DNA from: Salinimicrobium sp050750585
GTDB taxonomy: Bacteria > Bacteroidota > Bacteroidia > Flavobacteriales > Flavobacteriaceae
Direction: 5' to 3'
Assembly: GCF_050750585.1 (NCBI RefSeq)
Contig: NZ_JBOJLM010000001.1
Span: forward strand, 248,001-312,000
Length of the DNA stretch: 64,000 nt
The position numbers were made by a program, and so were the translations under genes. Of this stretch, positions 8,587-17,818 are shown piece after piece; within the stretch, counting starts at the first letter, position 1; each line of letters begins with the position of its first letter. Below the pieces are notes generated by a model, which searched no databases, had not been told where the DNA came from, and saw only the letters and a list, made by a program, of their open reading frames with translations.

Positions 8587-8866
8587 GCTTTTTTTGTTTA
8601 AGATAGTATTTTTCCTTCAAACACCTGTTAACACTACTTCAGGAGAAAAACAGGCTATGCCTTACAGCCTTAAAAAGAGGGTAAAATTATTAAGGTTTTG
8701 CTGTAGGATTCTACGCACTTTTTCTTAATTCTTCACAACTTTTGTTTAGGAATGTTACTTCGCTGTTAATTCTTTATTAATCAACATTTTATTAGAACAT
8801 TTTTAACACCTGAAGTCTTAATTTAGGCCCTGTAAAAAGAAAACTAACTAAAATATAATCAGCCAC

Positions 8867-9211
8867 ATGACATCATTTCAACCCTCTCAAATTATTGAAC
8901 AATTCAAGAATTTTATACACGATAGTTGTACTACTTGTGAAACTGAAATGGAAAAATACAGCTCACTTCACAAGGGGATCATTAAAATGTATTTTGGAGC
9001 CCGTCGTGTAGAGATAGATTATAAGCAACAACTTATTAAAGCCGAAATTCCTATGGCTCCGCATCAATACACTACAGTAAATTTTGAGTGCCAGGACCTG
9101 GACAGGTTCCTTTCTTCCTGCCTCAAAAATGACAAAAGAAGCCTGAATTTTTATCAAAGCTCATTAAACTACTATAACCATACCCCGGAAGCACTTTCCC
9201 AGGTTGCATAG
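8867..9211 (+). CDS. Small soluble protein of unknown function
   Basis: A 114-residue protein without a signal peptide or membrane helix, with a CTTCETE motif near residue 25 and two further cysteines near residues 72 and 85. I do not recognise a family. Support for a real gene: an ATG preceded by an A/T-rich leader, uniform amino-acid use, and a good Rho-independent terminator 30 bp after the stop (9241-9270). It is transcribed alone. It could be a small regulator or a stress protein; nothing in the sequence decides. Confidence 0.6.
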   Translation: MTSFQPSQIIEQFKNFIHDSCTTCETEMEKYSSLHKGIIKMYFGARRVEIDYKQQLIKAEIPMAPHQYTTVNFECQDLDRFLSSCLKNDKRSLNFYQSSLNYYNHTPEALSQVA

Positions 9212-9240
9212 TGAAATGTTGAAATGCGGTTTATGAATTT

Positions 9241-9270
9241 AGCTTCGGAATCTTCCGGAGCTTTTTTTTG
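9241..9270 (+). terminator. Rho-independent terminator
   Basis: A stem agcttcggaa / ttccggagct with one mismatch and a two-base loop is followed by eight Ts. It lies 30 bp after the stop of the gene ending at 9211. Confidence 0.8.
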
Positions 9271-9365
9271 CTGAAAAGAATCTGCTGACAGAAGAGAGGT
9301 GGATATCAACCTTGTTTAGCTGGGTATTTCTCAATTACCGAAATATCCTGAAATATTGATCAATA

Positions 9366-9396
9366 AAAAAGCCGACTCGTTAAAAGTCGGCTTTTT
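9366..9396 (-). terminator. Terminator of the tRNA-Leu transcript
   Basis: A perfect stem AAAAAGCCGACT / AGTCGGCTTTTT closes a short loop, with T runs on both sides, so it can work in both directions. It sits 8 bp after the tRNA 3' end on the minus strand. Confidence 0.8.
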
Positions 9397-9403
9397 CAAT
9401 CTG

Positions 9404-9485
9404 TGCGGGCGAAAGGACTCGAACCTTCACACCGTGAGGCACTAGATCCTAAGTCTAGCGTGTCTACCAATTCCACCACGCCCGC
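9404..9485 (-). tRNA. tRNA-Leu, anticodon TAG
   Basis: Read on the minus strand, an 82-base tRNA folds with acceptor stem GCGGGCG/CGCCCGC and discriminator A. The D-arm is TGGTAGACACGC-like and the T-arm carries GGTTCGAGTCC. The anticodon loop is CTTAGGA, giving anticodon TAG, which reads leucine CUN codons. A long variable arm (GTGCCTCACGGTGTG region) marks it as a class II tRNA. CCA is not encoded. Confidence 0.95.
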
Positions 9486-9524
9486 GTTGGTAATTTCAAT
9501 ATGATTGCTTGTTGTAAGCGGATG

Positions 9525-9554
9525 CAAATATAAACATAAGTTTGAATCTGCAAA
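9525..9554 (-). promoter_or_regulatory. Promoter of tRNA-Leu
   Basis: On the minus strand TTTG (9554-9551), then an 18-bp spacer, then TATATTTG (9532-9525). This is a full match to the flavobacterial promoter TTTG-N17-20-TAnnTTTG. The transcript would start near 9519, about 34 bases before the mature tRNA. Confidence 0.75.
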
Positions 9555-9695
9555 TGGAAAAATAATTTTTTTTCATTCGAGGATGAAAAAAATTATTTCA
9601 GACATCAGTAATTAAACCTGAGCTAAGTCTCAAATCTCATATCTAATGTCTCACATCTAATTTTCTTACCTTTACTCTTTACCAAAATTATACAC

Positions 9696-11093
9696 ATGCA
9701 AGACATTAAAAAATATGTGGAAGCGAATAAACAGCGGTTCATTGACGAACTCGTGGAGCTGCTAAAAATCCCTTCCATTAGTGCCGATTCCAAATACAAG
9801 AAAGATCTACTAAAAACTGCCGAAGCTGTTAAACAAAGCCTGTTAGACGCTGGTTGCGATGTGGCCGAAATCCATGAAACACCCGGTCATCCGGTTGTTT
9901 TTGGAGAAAAGATCATTGATAAGAACCTGCCCACCGTGCTCGTTTATGGTCATTACGACGTCCAGCCGCCAGATCCTGTTGAACTATGGGAGAGTCCACC
10001 GTTTGAGCCGGTGATCAAAAACACAGAAATTCATCCCGAAGGTGCCATTTTTGCCAGGGGAGCATGTGACGATAAAGGCCAAATGTACATGCACGTAAAG
10101 GCATTGGAGTACATGACCAAAAATGATAAACTTCCCTGCAATGTGAAGTTCATGATTGAAGGGGAAGAAGAAGTGGGAAGTGAAAACCTGGGCTGGTTCA
10201 TTGAGAAGAACAGGGAAAAACTGCAGAACGATGTTATCCTTATTAGTGATACCGGGATGATTGCCAAAGATGTGCCATCTATCACCACAGGACTCCGCGG
10301 CCTCAGCTATATGGAAGTGGAAGTGACCGGGCCCAACCGCGACCTTCATAGCGGACTATACGGAGGAGCGGTCGCAAATCCCATTAATGTGCTTTCAAAA
10401 ATGATCGCTTCTTTACAGGATGAGAACAACAGGATCACCGTTCCCGGGTTCTACGACAATGTAAAGGAATACAGCGAAGCCGAAAGAGAAAAAATGGCCG
10501 AGGCTCCTTTTGATCTTGAAGCATACAAGAAGAAACTCAATATTGAAGATGTGCAGGGAGAAGAAGGTTTCAGCACCCTGGAACGGGCTTCTATTCGCCC
10601 TACACTAGATGTGAACGGAATTTGGGGAGGCTATACCGGCGAAGGTGCAAAAACAGTATTGCCATCAAAAGCCTATGCTAAAATTTCTATGCGCCTGGTA
10701 AGTGATCAGGACTGGAAAAATATAAGTCAATTGTTCACCAAACATTTTGAGAGCCTCGCGCCAAAAAGTGTGAAGGTAAAAGTGACTACTCATCACGGTG
10801 GGCAGGCCTACGTTACTCCTATTGACACACTCGAATATCAGGCTGCCAATGATGCTTATGCCGAAGTCTTCGGAAAAGATCCAATCCCGCAGCACAGCGG
10901 TGGAAGTATTCCCATAGTTGCCCTGTTTGAGAAAGAACTGAAAAGTAAGACTATTCTGATGGGCTTCGGACTGGATACAGATGCAATCCACTCCCCAAAT
11001 GAACATTTCGGAATATGGAATTATCTTAAGGGAATTGAAACCATTCCGTACTTCTATAAGCACTTCACTAAACTGAAGCAGGCAGAGAAGTAG
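9696..11093 (+). CDS. M20-family dipeptidase
   Basis: A 465-residue cytosolic metallopeptidase of the CNDP/carnosinase-like group of M20, which splits dipeptides and short peptides with two zinc or manganese ions. Visible ligands are H86 and D88 in VYGHYDVQP, the bridging Asp in ARGACDDKGQ, the catalytic Glu pair in IEGEEEVGSEN, and the late His in DAIHSPNEHF. The dimerisation lid lies between. Length matches the family. A -7-like TACCTTTA at 9667-9674 precedes the ATG. Downstream are a palindrome (11141-11173) and a terminator, so it is monocistronic. Confidence 0.9.
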   Translation: MQDIKKYVEANKQRFIDELVELLKIPSISADSKYKKDLLKTAEAVKQSLLDAGCDVAEIHETPGHPVVFGEKIIDKNLPTVLVYGHYDVQPPDPVELWESPPFEPVIKNTEIHPEGAIFARGACDDKGQMYMHVKALEYMTKNDKLPCNVKFMIEGEEEVGSENLGWFIEKNREKLQNDVILISDTGMIAKDVPSITTGLRGLSYMEVEVTGPNRDLHSGLYGGAVANPINVLSKMIASLQDENNRITVPGFYDNVKEYSEAEREKMAEAPFDLEAYKKKLNIEDVQGEEGFSTLERASIRPTLDVNGIWGGYTGEGAKTVLPSKAYAKISMRLVSDQDWKNISQLFTKHFESLAPKSVKVKVTTHHGGQAYVTPIDTLEYQAANDAYAEVFGKDPIPQHSGGSIPIVALFEKELKSKTILMGFGLDTDAIHSPNEHFGIWNYLKGIETIPYFYKHFTKLKQAEK

Positions 11094-11140
11094 TGGTATA
11101 CAAGGCACGGATTGCAAATCCGTACCAAACGGAATATATA

Positions 11141-11173
11141 AAACCTAACAGGTCTCAAAGACCTGTTAGGTTT
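11141..11173. repeat. Copy of the 33-bp palindrome, TAACAGG subtype
   Basis: Arms AAACCTAACAGGTC / GACCTGTTAGGTTT surround a 5-base loop. It belongs to the same family as the palindromes flanking the transposase at 55.4-56.1 kb, in the variant with TAACAGG in place of TCACAGG. It lies just after the dipeptidase gene. Confidence 0.85.
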
Positions 11174-11184
11174 GAATACAATAC

Positions 11185-11222
11185 AAAAGGCCTCACAGTT
11201 TTGAAAATCTATGAGGCCTTTT
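11185..11222. terminator. Bidirectional terminator between convergent genes
   Basis: Perfect 11-bp arms AAAAGGCCTCA / TGAGGCCTTTT lie between the stop of the dipeptidase gene and the stop of the convergent PhnA-like gene. T runs on both strands fit termination in both directions. Confidence 0.7.
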
Positions 11223-11262
11223 AATATGTTGTAAAGTCGCAAATCTTCTGAGACTCCTTTTT

Positions 11263-11838
11263 TTATGTCTTCTTAACGAACTTTGTTAGGATCACGATCT
11301 GTTGACCTTCCACCTTACCTTCAATCTGCTCCGGATTGTCGTGAACTAAAGAAACTCTTCTTACGGCCGTTCCTCTTTTCGCAACGAGGCTGGAGCCACG
11401 TACCGGCAGATCTTTAATCAATACCACGGTATCCCCGGCTTCTATAGTTACACCATTAGAATCCTTGTGAACCACACCTCCAGAGGTTTCTCCTGTAGTC
11501 TGTCCGGCTTTTGCCCATGCCAGCTGCTCCTCTTCCATATACATCATATCAAGCAGGTCTTGCGGCCAGCCTTCGCCTTTTAGACGATTTAACATACGCC
11601 ATGCCATGACCTGTACAGCAGGGACTGTACTCCACATGCTGTCATTAAGACATCTCCAATGGTTGGGGTCTGTCTTTTCAGGATCTTCTATTTGCTCTTT
11701 ACAGGTAGCACAAACAAGTATATGGTGTTCGCTACCTGCAGGAGAATCGGGAATTTCATATACCTCAAGATCATTGGTAGACGTACAAAGTTCACATTGC
11801 GAGGAACTTCTTTGAAACAGGTCTTGTTCTAAGCTCAT
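11263..11838 (-). CDS. PhnA-like zinc-ribbon protein
   Basis: A 191-residue protein with an N-terminal zinc ribbon (C15-x2-C18 and C43-x2-C46) and the C-terminal PhnA domain: a beta-barrel stretch from AGDTVVLIKDLPVRG to QQIVILTKFVKK. PhnA/YjdM proteins are named after a phosphonate operon, but this form does not hydrolyse phosphonates as far as is known; its role is unclear. No other phosphonate genes are nearby. A minus-strand -7 element TACCTTTG lies at 11864-11857, about 20 bp before the start codon at 11836-11838. Confidence 0.85.
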   Translation of the reverse strand: MSLEQDLFQRSSSQCELCTSTNDLEVYEIPDSPAGSEHHILVCATCKEQIEDPEKTDPNHWRCLNDSMWSTVPAVQVMAWRMLNRLKGEGWPQDLLDMMYMEEEQLAWAKAGQTTGETSGGVVHKDSNGVTIEAGDTVVLIKDLPVRGSSLVAKRGTAVRRVSLVHDNPEQIEGKVEGQQIVILTKFVKKT

Positions 11839-11856
11839 TTTAAGGAAATTTTAAGA

Positions 11857-11864
11857 CAAAGGTA
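11857..11864 (-). promoter_or_regulatory. -7 element of the PhnA-like gene
   Basis: The minus strand reads TACCTTTG, an exact TAnnTTTG. The predicted start is about 11851, leaving a leader of roughly 13 bases. No clear -33 TTG is seen. Confidence 0.45.
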
Positions 11865-11959
11865 GCATTTTCTGTAGTTTAAGAATGCCACCTTCAGGCT
11901 TTCCTGAAATTATTCTCTTCTGCTGAAACCTGTGATAAATCTTCAGAAAAATTATTTAT

Positions 11960-12859
11960 TTAGATCTTGTACCGCCTGAAATTAGGCAGGTTCATCTGAA
12001 TTACTGCGATAAGTATAAGAGCAATACCTGCCCATTGATAGAGATTTACTGTCTCACTCAACAGGAAGTACGCCATAAGCACCGCTGCCGGCAACTCGAT
12101 TGAAGATACTATGGCACCAAGGCCCACTCCTGTTTTAGGCATTCCCTGGGTGTAAAGAATGGGAGGAAGAATAGTTCCAAAAATGGCAAGGATCAATCCC
12201 CATTTCTGAAATATCTGCAGGTTAAATTGTTCTATTAAAAAAGGGAAGGAAATGATCCCGACAATAAGAGTTCCTCCAACCATCATCCAAAGGCTTCTCC
12301 TTAAAGGGTGCAGTTGTAATGAAACAGTATTTGAGGTGTAGATAGTCACGGTATAAGACATTGCGGCAAGCAGCCCCCAGCCCATTCCTCTCCAGTCCAG
12401 CTGGAAAGAATCGGTCATTAAGTTGGTCGCAATTACCGTCCCGGCAAGGATAGCAACTACAGCAAATACCTTTTTTGCACCCGGTCTTTTCTTTTCAAGG
12501 ATAGCTTCCAGGACCACACCCATCCAAACGCTTTGCATTAAGAGTACGATACCAATAGATACCGGGATATACTTAGCTGCCAGATAATAAAAAGTACTGG
12601 TAAGACCCAGTGAAGTCCCTGCGGCAACAAGTTTCAGAATATTTTTTGATTTATTTTGAACGGGAGCAGCTCCCTTCTTTTTCCCTGTAAAAAGGTTGAT
12701 AACAAGTAATCCCACAAGGCCCAGGGCCATTTGGGCAAAAGTGATCTCATGAGAGGTGTATCCTTCGGCATAGGCCATTTTTACGAAGGTAGTTAGCATT
12801 CCATAGCTAATCGCCCCAAGTGCAACAAAAAGGCTGCCTTTAAGTAAAGAGTTGTTCAT
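11960..12859 (-). CDS. EamA/DMT-family transporter
   Basis: A 299-residue inner-membrane protein with about ten hydrophobic helices arranged as two EamA repeats (residues about 8-140 and 155-295). The helices include GLVGLLVINLF, VFAVVAILAGTVIATNLM and LYQWAGIALILIAVI, the last a hallmark of the final EamA helix. The family exports or imports small metabolites such as amino acids; substrate cannot be told. The start is an ATG at 12857-12859. A TACTTTTG -7 element lies at 12956-12949, 90 bp upstream. Confidence 0.85.
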   Translation of the reverse strand: MNNSLLKGSLFVALGAISYGMLTTFVKMAYAEGYTSHEITFAQMALGLVGLLVINLFTGKKKGAAPVQNKSKNILKLVAAGTSLGLTSTFYYLAAKYIPVSIGIVLLMQSVWMGVVLEAILEKKRPGAKKVFAVVAILAGTVIATNLMTDSFQLDWRGMGWGLLAAMSYTVTIYTSNTVSLQLHPLRRSLWMMVGGTLIVGIISFPFLIEQFNLQIFQKWGLILAIFGTILPPILYTQGMPKTGVGLGAIVSSIELPAAVLMAYFLLSETVNLYQWAGIALILIAVIQMNLPNFRRYKI

Positions 12860-12948
12860 AAATAGAGGTTGCAGAACGTCTGCAGGTGATTTTAAGGATT
12901 GGATTTTATTCAGAAAAATCCTGTGTTAAGAAAGAATTTTTGCGGGTG

Positions 12949-12956
12949 CAAAAGTA
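12949..12956 (-). promoter_or_regulatory. -7 element of the EamA transporter gene
   Basis: The minus strand reads TACTTTTG, identical to the hemN -7 element. No dyad is found at the hemN spacing, so the FNR-type control inferred there does not apply here. Confidence 0.4.
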
Positions 12957-13049
12957 GGTTATTTCCACGAAGTGGGAAAAGATTTTTTGGAATGTGATTT
13001 AGCTGCAGGATTTATAGTTTTTTAAAGAGCCGCCTTCAAATTATGTACT

Positions 13050-13082
13050 AGACCTCACAGGTTTCAAAAACCTGTGAGGTCT
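13050..13082. repeat. Copy of the 33-bp palindrome, TCACAGG subtype
   Basis: AGACCTCACAGGTTT and its reverse complement enclose three bases. It lies 9 bp after the stop of the DUF885 gene, where it could also form a transcript-end hairpin. Confidence 0.85.
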
Positions 13083-13090
13083 TTAAAATA

Positions 13091-14803
13091 TTACTTCAAA
13101 CTCCTTTCAATATAAGCATCCACCCTTTCTTCCAGGATGGGTAATGTCACCGTTCCCTGTTCGAGAATGATCTCATGGAAATCCCGAATATTGAAATTGG
13201 TTCCAAGAGCTTCTTCAGCTTTTTTGCGGAGTTCGCGGATCTTCATCTCACCAATTTTATAAGAAACTGCCTGTCCCGGCCAGGAGATGTATCGGTCCAC
13301 CTCAGTATTGATATTATGCATCGAAAGTGCTGTATTCGATCGCAGGAACTCTACCGCCTGTTCTCTTGTCCAGCCCAAGGCATGTATACCTGTATCGACT
13401 ACAAGTCGGCCGGCGCGCCATTGTTCATAAGTTAGTTTGCCGAAGCGCTCATAAGGAGTTATGTAAATGCCCATCTCTTCTGCCAGACTTTCAGAATAAA
13501 GTCCCCAGCCCTCTCCAAAAGCCGATAAATAGAAGTTCCTTCTAAACTTCGGAATGCTATCTCCCAGCTCCCCGTTTAAAGAGATTTGCAGGTGATGGCC
13601 GGGCACTGCTTCATGGGCTGTCAACGCCGGAAGCACATACAGTGGCCGGTTTGAAAGATTGTAAGTGTTCACCCAATAATACCCCGGCTGCGTATCATCG
13701 CTGGCACCCACATATCTTCCGGTAGTGTACTTTGGTGCAATAGCATCGGGCACGGGAGCCACACCATAAGGCTTCCGCGGCAGGGTTTTAAAGAACTTCG
13801 GAAGCTGGGCATCGATGCGTTTGGAAATATCCCTCGCCTCTTTTAGCAGCTCCTCTCCGGTTTTCGCATAAAACTGCTCGTCTGTCCGAAGGAAGTGGAT
13901 AAAATTTTCAAAACTGCCTTCAAAACCTACTTCTGAAATGATCTTTTTCATTTCGGCATTGATCCGTGCCACTTCTTCCAGGCCTTTTTGATGGATCTCT
14001 TCTGCGGAAAGATCCAGCGTGGTATAGTAATTCAGGCGATTCTGATAATAATCGCTGCCTCCGGGAATTTCTGAAACTCCAATAGATTCTCGCGCCGCCG
14101 GAAGGTATTCCGTCTCAAAAAAGGCTTTTACACGCCTGAATTGCGGGATCACATTTTTAGAGACTGCAATTTCAGCCGCAGCTATAACTGAATCTTTTTG
14201 CTGCTGATTCAGAATAGGTGGAAGCTTCAAAAATGGCGAATAGTAGAAACTTTTTTTAGGATCATCAACAATCTGGTCATTATAGGTAGCCTCATAACCC
14301 TTAAAAATAACCGCAGGCTGTAAATTGCCTTTTTTGATCCCTTTCCGCAGCAATTCCAGGTGTTGATCTACATAAGCGGGAATCGCATTGAGCTTGTTCA
14401 GGTATTCTTTTACCTGTGTATAGGTACTAAAATCCCTCACGTGATAGGGCAGACTCACATGAAAGCCGGCATCTGAAAGCAACGGATTCAAATAAGCCTC
14501 GTATTCATAAAAATCGACAGTTTCCTGAAGATCATATCGCAACAATTCCGCAGAGATCTCTTCAGTTTCAGAAAGCTGCTCTTTATTGATCTCTTCGAGC
14601 TCCTTTAGGAGCTCCCGGGCAAATTCGGCCTCTTTTTTATATAATTCTTCTGTAAAAAGTCCCAGCGGATTGGCCTGTCGGTCATATGCTTTGTGCTTAT
14701 CAACCTTTTCTATCACCTGCTTTAATGCTTCGGAAGAATTCTGACTCTGTACTGGAAAATTTACAAGGAGAAGAAATGTTAGGTTCCAAAAAAGGTATTT
14801 CAT
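13091..14803 (-). CDS. Secreted DUF885-family metallopeptidase-like protein
   Basis: A 570-residue protein with a signal peptide (MKYLFWNLTFLLLVNFPVQSQ, cleavage near residue 21) and a DUF885 body. A metal site of the zinc-peptidase type is visible near residue 395 (TAHEAVPGHHLQ), followed by EGWGLYSESLAEEMG, which would supply the third ligand. The family resembles M3/M32-like gluzincins and is presumed to cut peptides in the periplasm; activity is mostly unproven. Length fits the family. Between it and the next upstream gene there are only about 57 bp, so it may be co-transcribed with the DUF457-like gene. Confidence 0.85.
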   Translation of the reverse strand: MKYLFWNLTFLLLVNFPVQSQNSSEALKQVIEKVDKHKAYDRQANPLGLFTEELYKKEAEFARELLKELEEINKEQLSETEEISAELLRYDLQETVDFYEYEAYLNPLLSDAGFHVSLPYHVRDFSTYTQVKEYLNKLNAIPAYVDQHLELLRKGIKKGNLQPAVIFKGYEATYNDQIVDDPKKSFYYSPFLKLPPILNQQQKDSVIAAAEIAVSKNVIPQFRRVKAFFETEYLPAARESIGVSEIPGGSDYYQNRLNYYTTLDLSAEEIHQKGLEEVARINAEMKKIISEVGFEGSFENFIHFLRTDEQFYAKTGEELLKEARDISKRIDAQLPKFFKTLPRKPYGVAPVPDAIAPKYTTGRYVGASDDTQPGYYWVNTYNLSNRPLYVLPALTAHEAVPGHHLQISLNGELGDSIPKFRRNFYLSAFGEGWGLYSESLAEEMGIYITPYERFGKLTYEQWRAGRLVVDTGIHALGWTREQAVEFLRSNTALSMHNINTEVDRYISWPGQAVSYKIGEMKIRELRKKAEEALGTNFNIRDFHEIILEQGTVTLPILEERVDAYIERSLK

Positions 14804-14860
14804 GATGACATTTTTGTTGAATGATAAATATAAAGCTTCCTGGGAATCTTACTTCTGAAG

Positions 14861-15862
14861 TTAATTGCCTTTGATGCGCTCCCAAAGATCTATAAGGATC
14901 TGTTTTCCATCTTCCGGGCGCTTGGGCTCTTCTTCGGCTGTTACGCTGCCATCTTCCGGAATCAATTTATAGCTGAAAGCAAAATTTGAATCTTCAGCTG
15001 AAGGATTAAGTTTTCCGAAGCGCAGATCGTTAAAGTAAAGGAACCCATCTTTCTCGGAGATGCTGTACCAGCCATTGGTGATGTCAATTAAACGCTGCAC
15101 ATTTTTGTCATTTTTGAGACTCCCCAGGTAATGATGGTTCTTTGGCACGGCTTCAAATCTTATCATCTCCTCATCAAAAAAGGAATAATAGCCAATGAGA
15201 AAGTCTTCTTCGGCCTCCACATTAGCCGACCATAAAACGGTATTGAGCGGAGTGGGGCGCGTATCGATGCGGGAGTAAAATATGCCCTGCTGCTCCAAAT
15301 CTTCTACAAACTGTTGGTGAGCAATAAACTTCAAGAATAAAGTGAGCATCAGGTAGCTTGTACTCACAATCAAACCAAGGCGGTTGAATTTTGCCCTTTT
15401 TGGATCCTCTTTTTTCCGCCGCATGGCGAGGATAAGGAAAATCAGGAATGGCAGAGTGTATAAGGGATCAATCACGAAAATGCTCTTAAACGCCAGCCGG
15501 ATGTCGTGCGGCCAGAACAACTGCGTGCCCCAGGTGGTAAAGGAATCGAGAATGGGATGTGTAAATAACCCCCAGAACATGAGCCATGACCAGTCTTTCC
15601 AGCCAACGCCGCTCTTTCGTTCTATCTTTGAAATGAGCCAGCCGAAAAGTGGTGACGCTAATACAGCAAAAAAGATGGAATGTGTTAATCCGCGGTGGAC
15701 CTCAATTGCAGTTATTGTGTCGGTGAAATTGCTCGCAAGTGCATCGAGATCGGGGATGGTTCCCGCAATTGCACCGTAAAGCATCGCCTTATTCCCGACT
15801 TTCCTGCCCAAAACCGCTTCGCCCACCGCTGCACCGAGTACTATTTGAGTTAAACTATCCAC
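14861..15862 (-). CDS. Membrane-bound metal-dependent hydrolase, YdjM/DUF457-like
   Basis: A 333-residue inner-membrane protein beginning MDSLTQIVLGAAVGEAVLG, the typical YdjM/DUF457 start. The N-terminal half holds the metal-binding set IPDLDALA, HRGLTHS and THPILDSFTTWG (residues about 36-120) in a phospholipase C/P1-nuclease-like helical core with about four membrane helices. The C-terminal third is soluble and specific to Bacteroidetes homologues. In Escherichia coli ydjM is SOS-regulated; no LexA site was recognised here. Substrate unknown. Confidence 0.85.
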   Translation of the reverse strand: MDSLTQIVLGAAVGEAVLGRKVGNKAMLYGAIAGTIPDLDALASNFTDTITAIEVHRGLTHSIFFAVLASPLFGWLISKIERKSGVGWKDWSWLMFWGLFTHPILDSFTTWGTQLFWPHDIRLAFKSIFVIDPLYTLPFLIFLILAMRRKKEDPKRAKFNRLGLIVSTSYLMLTLFLKFIAHQQFVEDLEQQGIFYSRIDTRPTPLNTVLWSANVEAEEDFLIGYYSFFDEEMIRFEAVPKNHHYLGSLKNDKNVQRLIDITNGWYSISEKDGFLYFNDLRFGKLNPSAEDSNFAFSYKLIPEDGSVTAEEEPKRPEDGKQILIDLWERIKGN

Positions 15863-15963
15863 TCTTTATTGTATAATGTATATTGTATAATGTTTGAACA
15901 CAGATCCCTCTTCGGAGGCTGGGAAGTCAATCCTAGGCAACTTCCTTCTACATCTTCTAAGGC

Positions 15964-15996
15964 AGACCTCACAGGTTTTCAAAACCTGTGAGGTCT
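15964..15996. repeat. Copy of the 33-bp palindrome, TCACAGG subtype
   Basis: AGACCTCACAGGTTTT, one central base, and the exact reverse complement. It lies between two minus-strand genes, 42 bp after the stop of the MutS-like gene. Confidence 0.85.
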
Positions 15997-16037
15997 AAAC
16001 ACGTGCTACTTCTAACTTCGTAAATCTAATTCGTACT

Positions 16038-17813
16038 TCAATCCACAATTTCCATTTTCTTCAGCAGGAAAGAAGCATTCATATTCTGGCAGATGCCCTT
16101 TTTGAAGCGGTAATCAAAATTGAGTTCGTCGTTGATGATCTCTGCATCAAAATAATAGTTTTTCACCTGTGGCAATTCTTCAGAAACTTCACACAGGCTA
16201 AGATCATGGGTGGCAATGATGCCGGTAGAGTTGGAGCCAACCAGCTTTTCTATGAACTTTCGGGAACCAATGGCTTTATCTGTACTGTTTGTTCCCTTCA
16301 GGATCTCATCGAGGATTATGAAGTATTTATTGGTCTTTATCTCGTCTACCACGAACTTCAGCCGTTTTAATTCCGAAAAGAAATAGGATTCATCATCTGT
16401 AAGCGAATCTGTAGTGCGCATACTGGTGATGAGTTTTATTGGCGTGTAATGGCAGGCAGTGGCGCAAACAGGAAGTCCCACATTTCCCATAAGGATCTGC
16501 AAACTTACAGTTCTCAAAAAGGTGCTTTTCCCGGCCATGTTTGCACCGGTAATGATGAAAAACTGCTCTTTTTCGATGGAAAAATCATTAGCTATTCGTT
16601 TCTCTGGGTCCAATAATGGATGCGCCAGCTGAGTGGCTTCAGAAATATGGGAATCGTGGTGCAGTTCAGGAAAAACGTAAGACGGGTGATTAAAGGCGAA
16701 GTTTCCGAGAGAATTGTAGGCATCCAGAAATTCTATAGCCCGAAACCATTTTTGAACCACCTGCCCGTGTTCCTTTATCCACTGCTCCAGCTTCCAGGAA
16801 TAGCGCAGGTCCCACAGGAGAAAGCCATTTCCAAACACCCCAAAGATCATGTTGTTTCGCTGATCAAGGGAATCGATAGACCTGGAAAACTTCTTAAGAA
16901 TGGCGGAAGCTTTCTGCTTTTCGGAAGCTATTTCTTCTTTGTTCTTCTTCAGTAATTCTGAATGAAATGTCGTGTTCTCAATTAACGCCAGTAGCTGATA
17001 ATATTGATGGAAGGTATCCTGAACTTTGCTTACACTTGTGGAGAGCAGGTTGATACGCTTCAGGAAAAATCCGGTGATTAGTAGTCCGGCGAAGAACCAG
17101 AGTGCAAGTTCGATTCCGCCGATAAAGTCGAGGAAAAAAGCTGTTATTACTATCCCCGAAATAGTGGAAAAAAACAGGGGTAACCACTTCATGAATGTGG
17201 GGACAAAATTCTTGTAGTTGTTGAGCCACCCAGTGATGGTGGCGGTACGGGTTTCCGTTTTCACTAAGGTAGCAAGAGCAGAGAAATTCTGGCGCCAGTC
17301 GGCTTTTTCAGCAAGTTCTTTGATTGCTTCCTGCTTCAGTTCAATCTGGTTTATATCATTAGAAAGCAGCAGCTGTGCCAGTTTCTCCTTACCTTCAATT
17401 AAAGTTGAGCGGTTAAGGTACTGGAAAAAAGAAGCCCTTCCGAAGAGATCGATATCCTGACTGTATGGATGCAGCGGATCTGCAAATTCATCTCCTGTTG
17501 GCAGGTTGTGAAAATTCCGCTTAAGCACATCAAGTTCGGTCTCATTGATCTTGATCAATTCCCTGAATTTATCCCGCTCGTACCGCAAATCGGAATGCCT
17601 GGAAACCAGGAACACAAAAATGGCAATCCCCACCAGCAGGGATGCCACAACAGCTGTCGCATTGCCCCAAAAAGCATAGACTGCAAAAGCGATCGCCAGG
17701 AATACCAGGAAGCGCAAGAGGCTGGAAAGCCCCAGTTTTCGGGAAGCTGCATGAAGCTGTGTGCGGTATTTTTCTATTTGAGATTTATAAAAAGTTGCGG
17801 GTTGCTGTGTCAT
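16038..17813 (-). CDS. MutS-family ATPase with membrane helices
   Basis: A 591-residue protein with the MutS domain V ATPase at its C-terminus: Walker A GANMAGKST (423-431), the Q-loop/signature region DSLTDDESYFFSEL, Walker B YFIILDE (497-503) and the ATHD motif. It lacks the mismatch-binding domain I. It carries two pairs of hydrophobic helices (residues about 30-70 and 205-250), so it is membrane-bound and not the mismatch repair MutS. Such proteins are common in Bacteroidetes; function is unknown. It starts 5 bp after the stop of the MmcQ-like gene, suggesting one transcript. Confidence 0.85.
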   Translation of the reverse strand: MTQQPATFYKSQIEKYRTQLHAASRKLGLSSLLRFLVFLAIAFAVYAFWGNATAVVASLLVGIAIFVFLVSRHSDLRYERDKFRELIKINETELDVLKRNFHNLPTGDEFADPLHPYSQDIDLFGRASFFQYLNRSTLIEGKEKLAQLLLSNDINQIELKQEAIKELAEKADWRQNFSALATLVKTETRTATITGWLNNYKNFVPTFMKWLPLFFSTISGIVITAFFLDFIGGIELALWFFAGLLITGFFLKRINLLSTSVSKVQDTFHQYYQLLALIENTTFHSELLKKNKEEIASEKQKASAILKKFSRSIDSLDQRNNMIFGVFGNGFLLWDLRYSWKLEQWIKEHGQVVQKWFRAIEFLDAYNSLGNFAFNHPSYVFPELHHDSHISEATQLAHPLLDPEKRIANDFSIEKEQFFIITGANMAGKSTFLRTVSLQILMGNVGLPVCATACHYTPIKLITSMRTTDSLTDDESYFFSELKRLKFVVDEIKTNKYFIILDEILKGTNSTDKAIGSRKFIEKLVGSNSTGIIATHDLSLCEVSEELPQVKNYYFDAEIINDELNFDYRFKKGICQNMNASFLLKKMEIVD

Positions 17814-17818
17814 TTAAT

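Noticed and set aside
9353..9362. TGATCAAT-type palindrome near 9355 considered as another FNR site
   Set aside because: It has no 4-base spacer and lies between two terminators, with no gene start downstream at the right distance.
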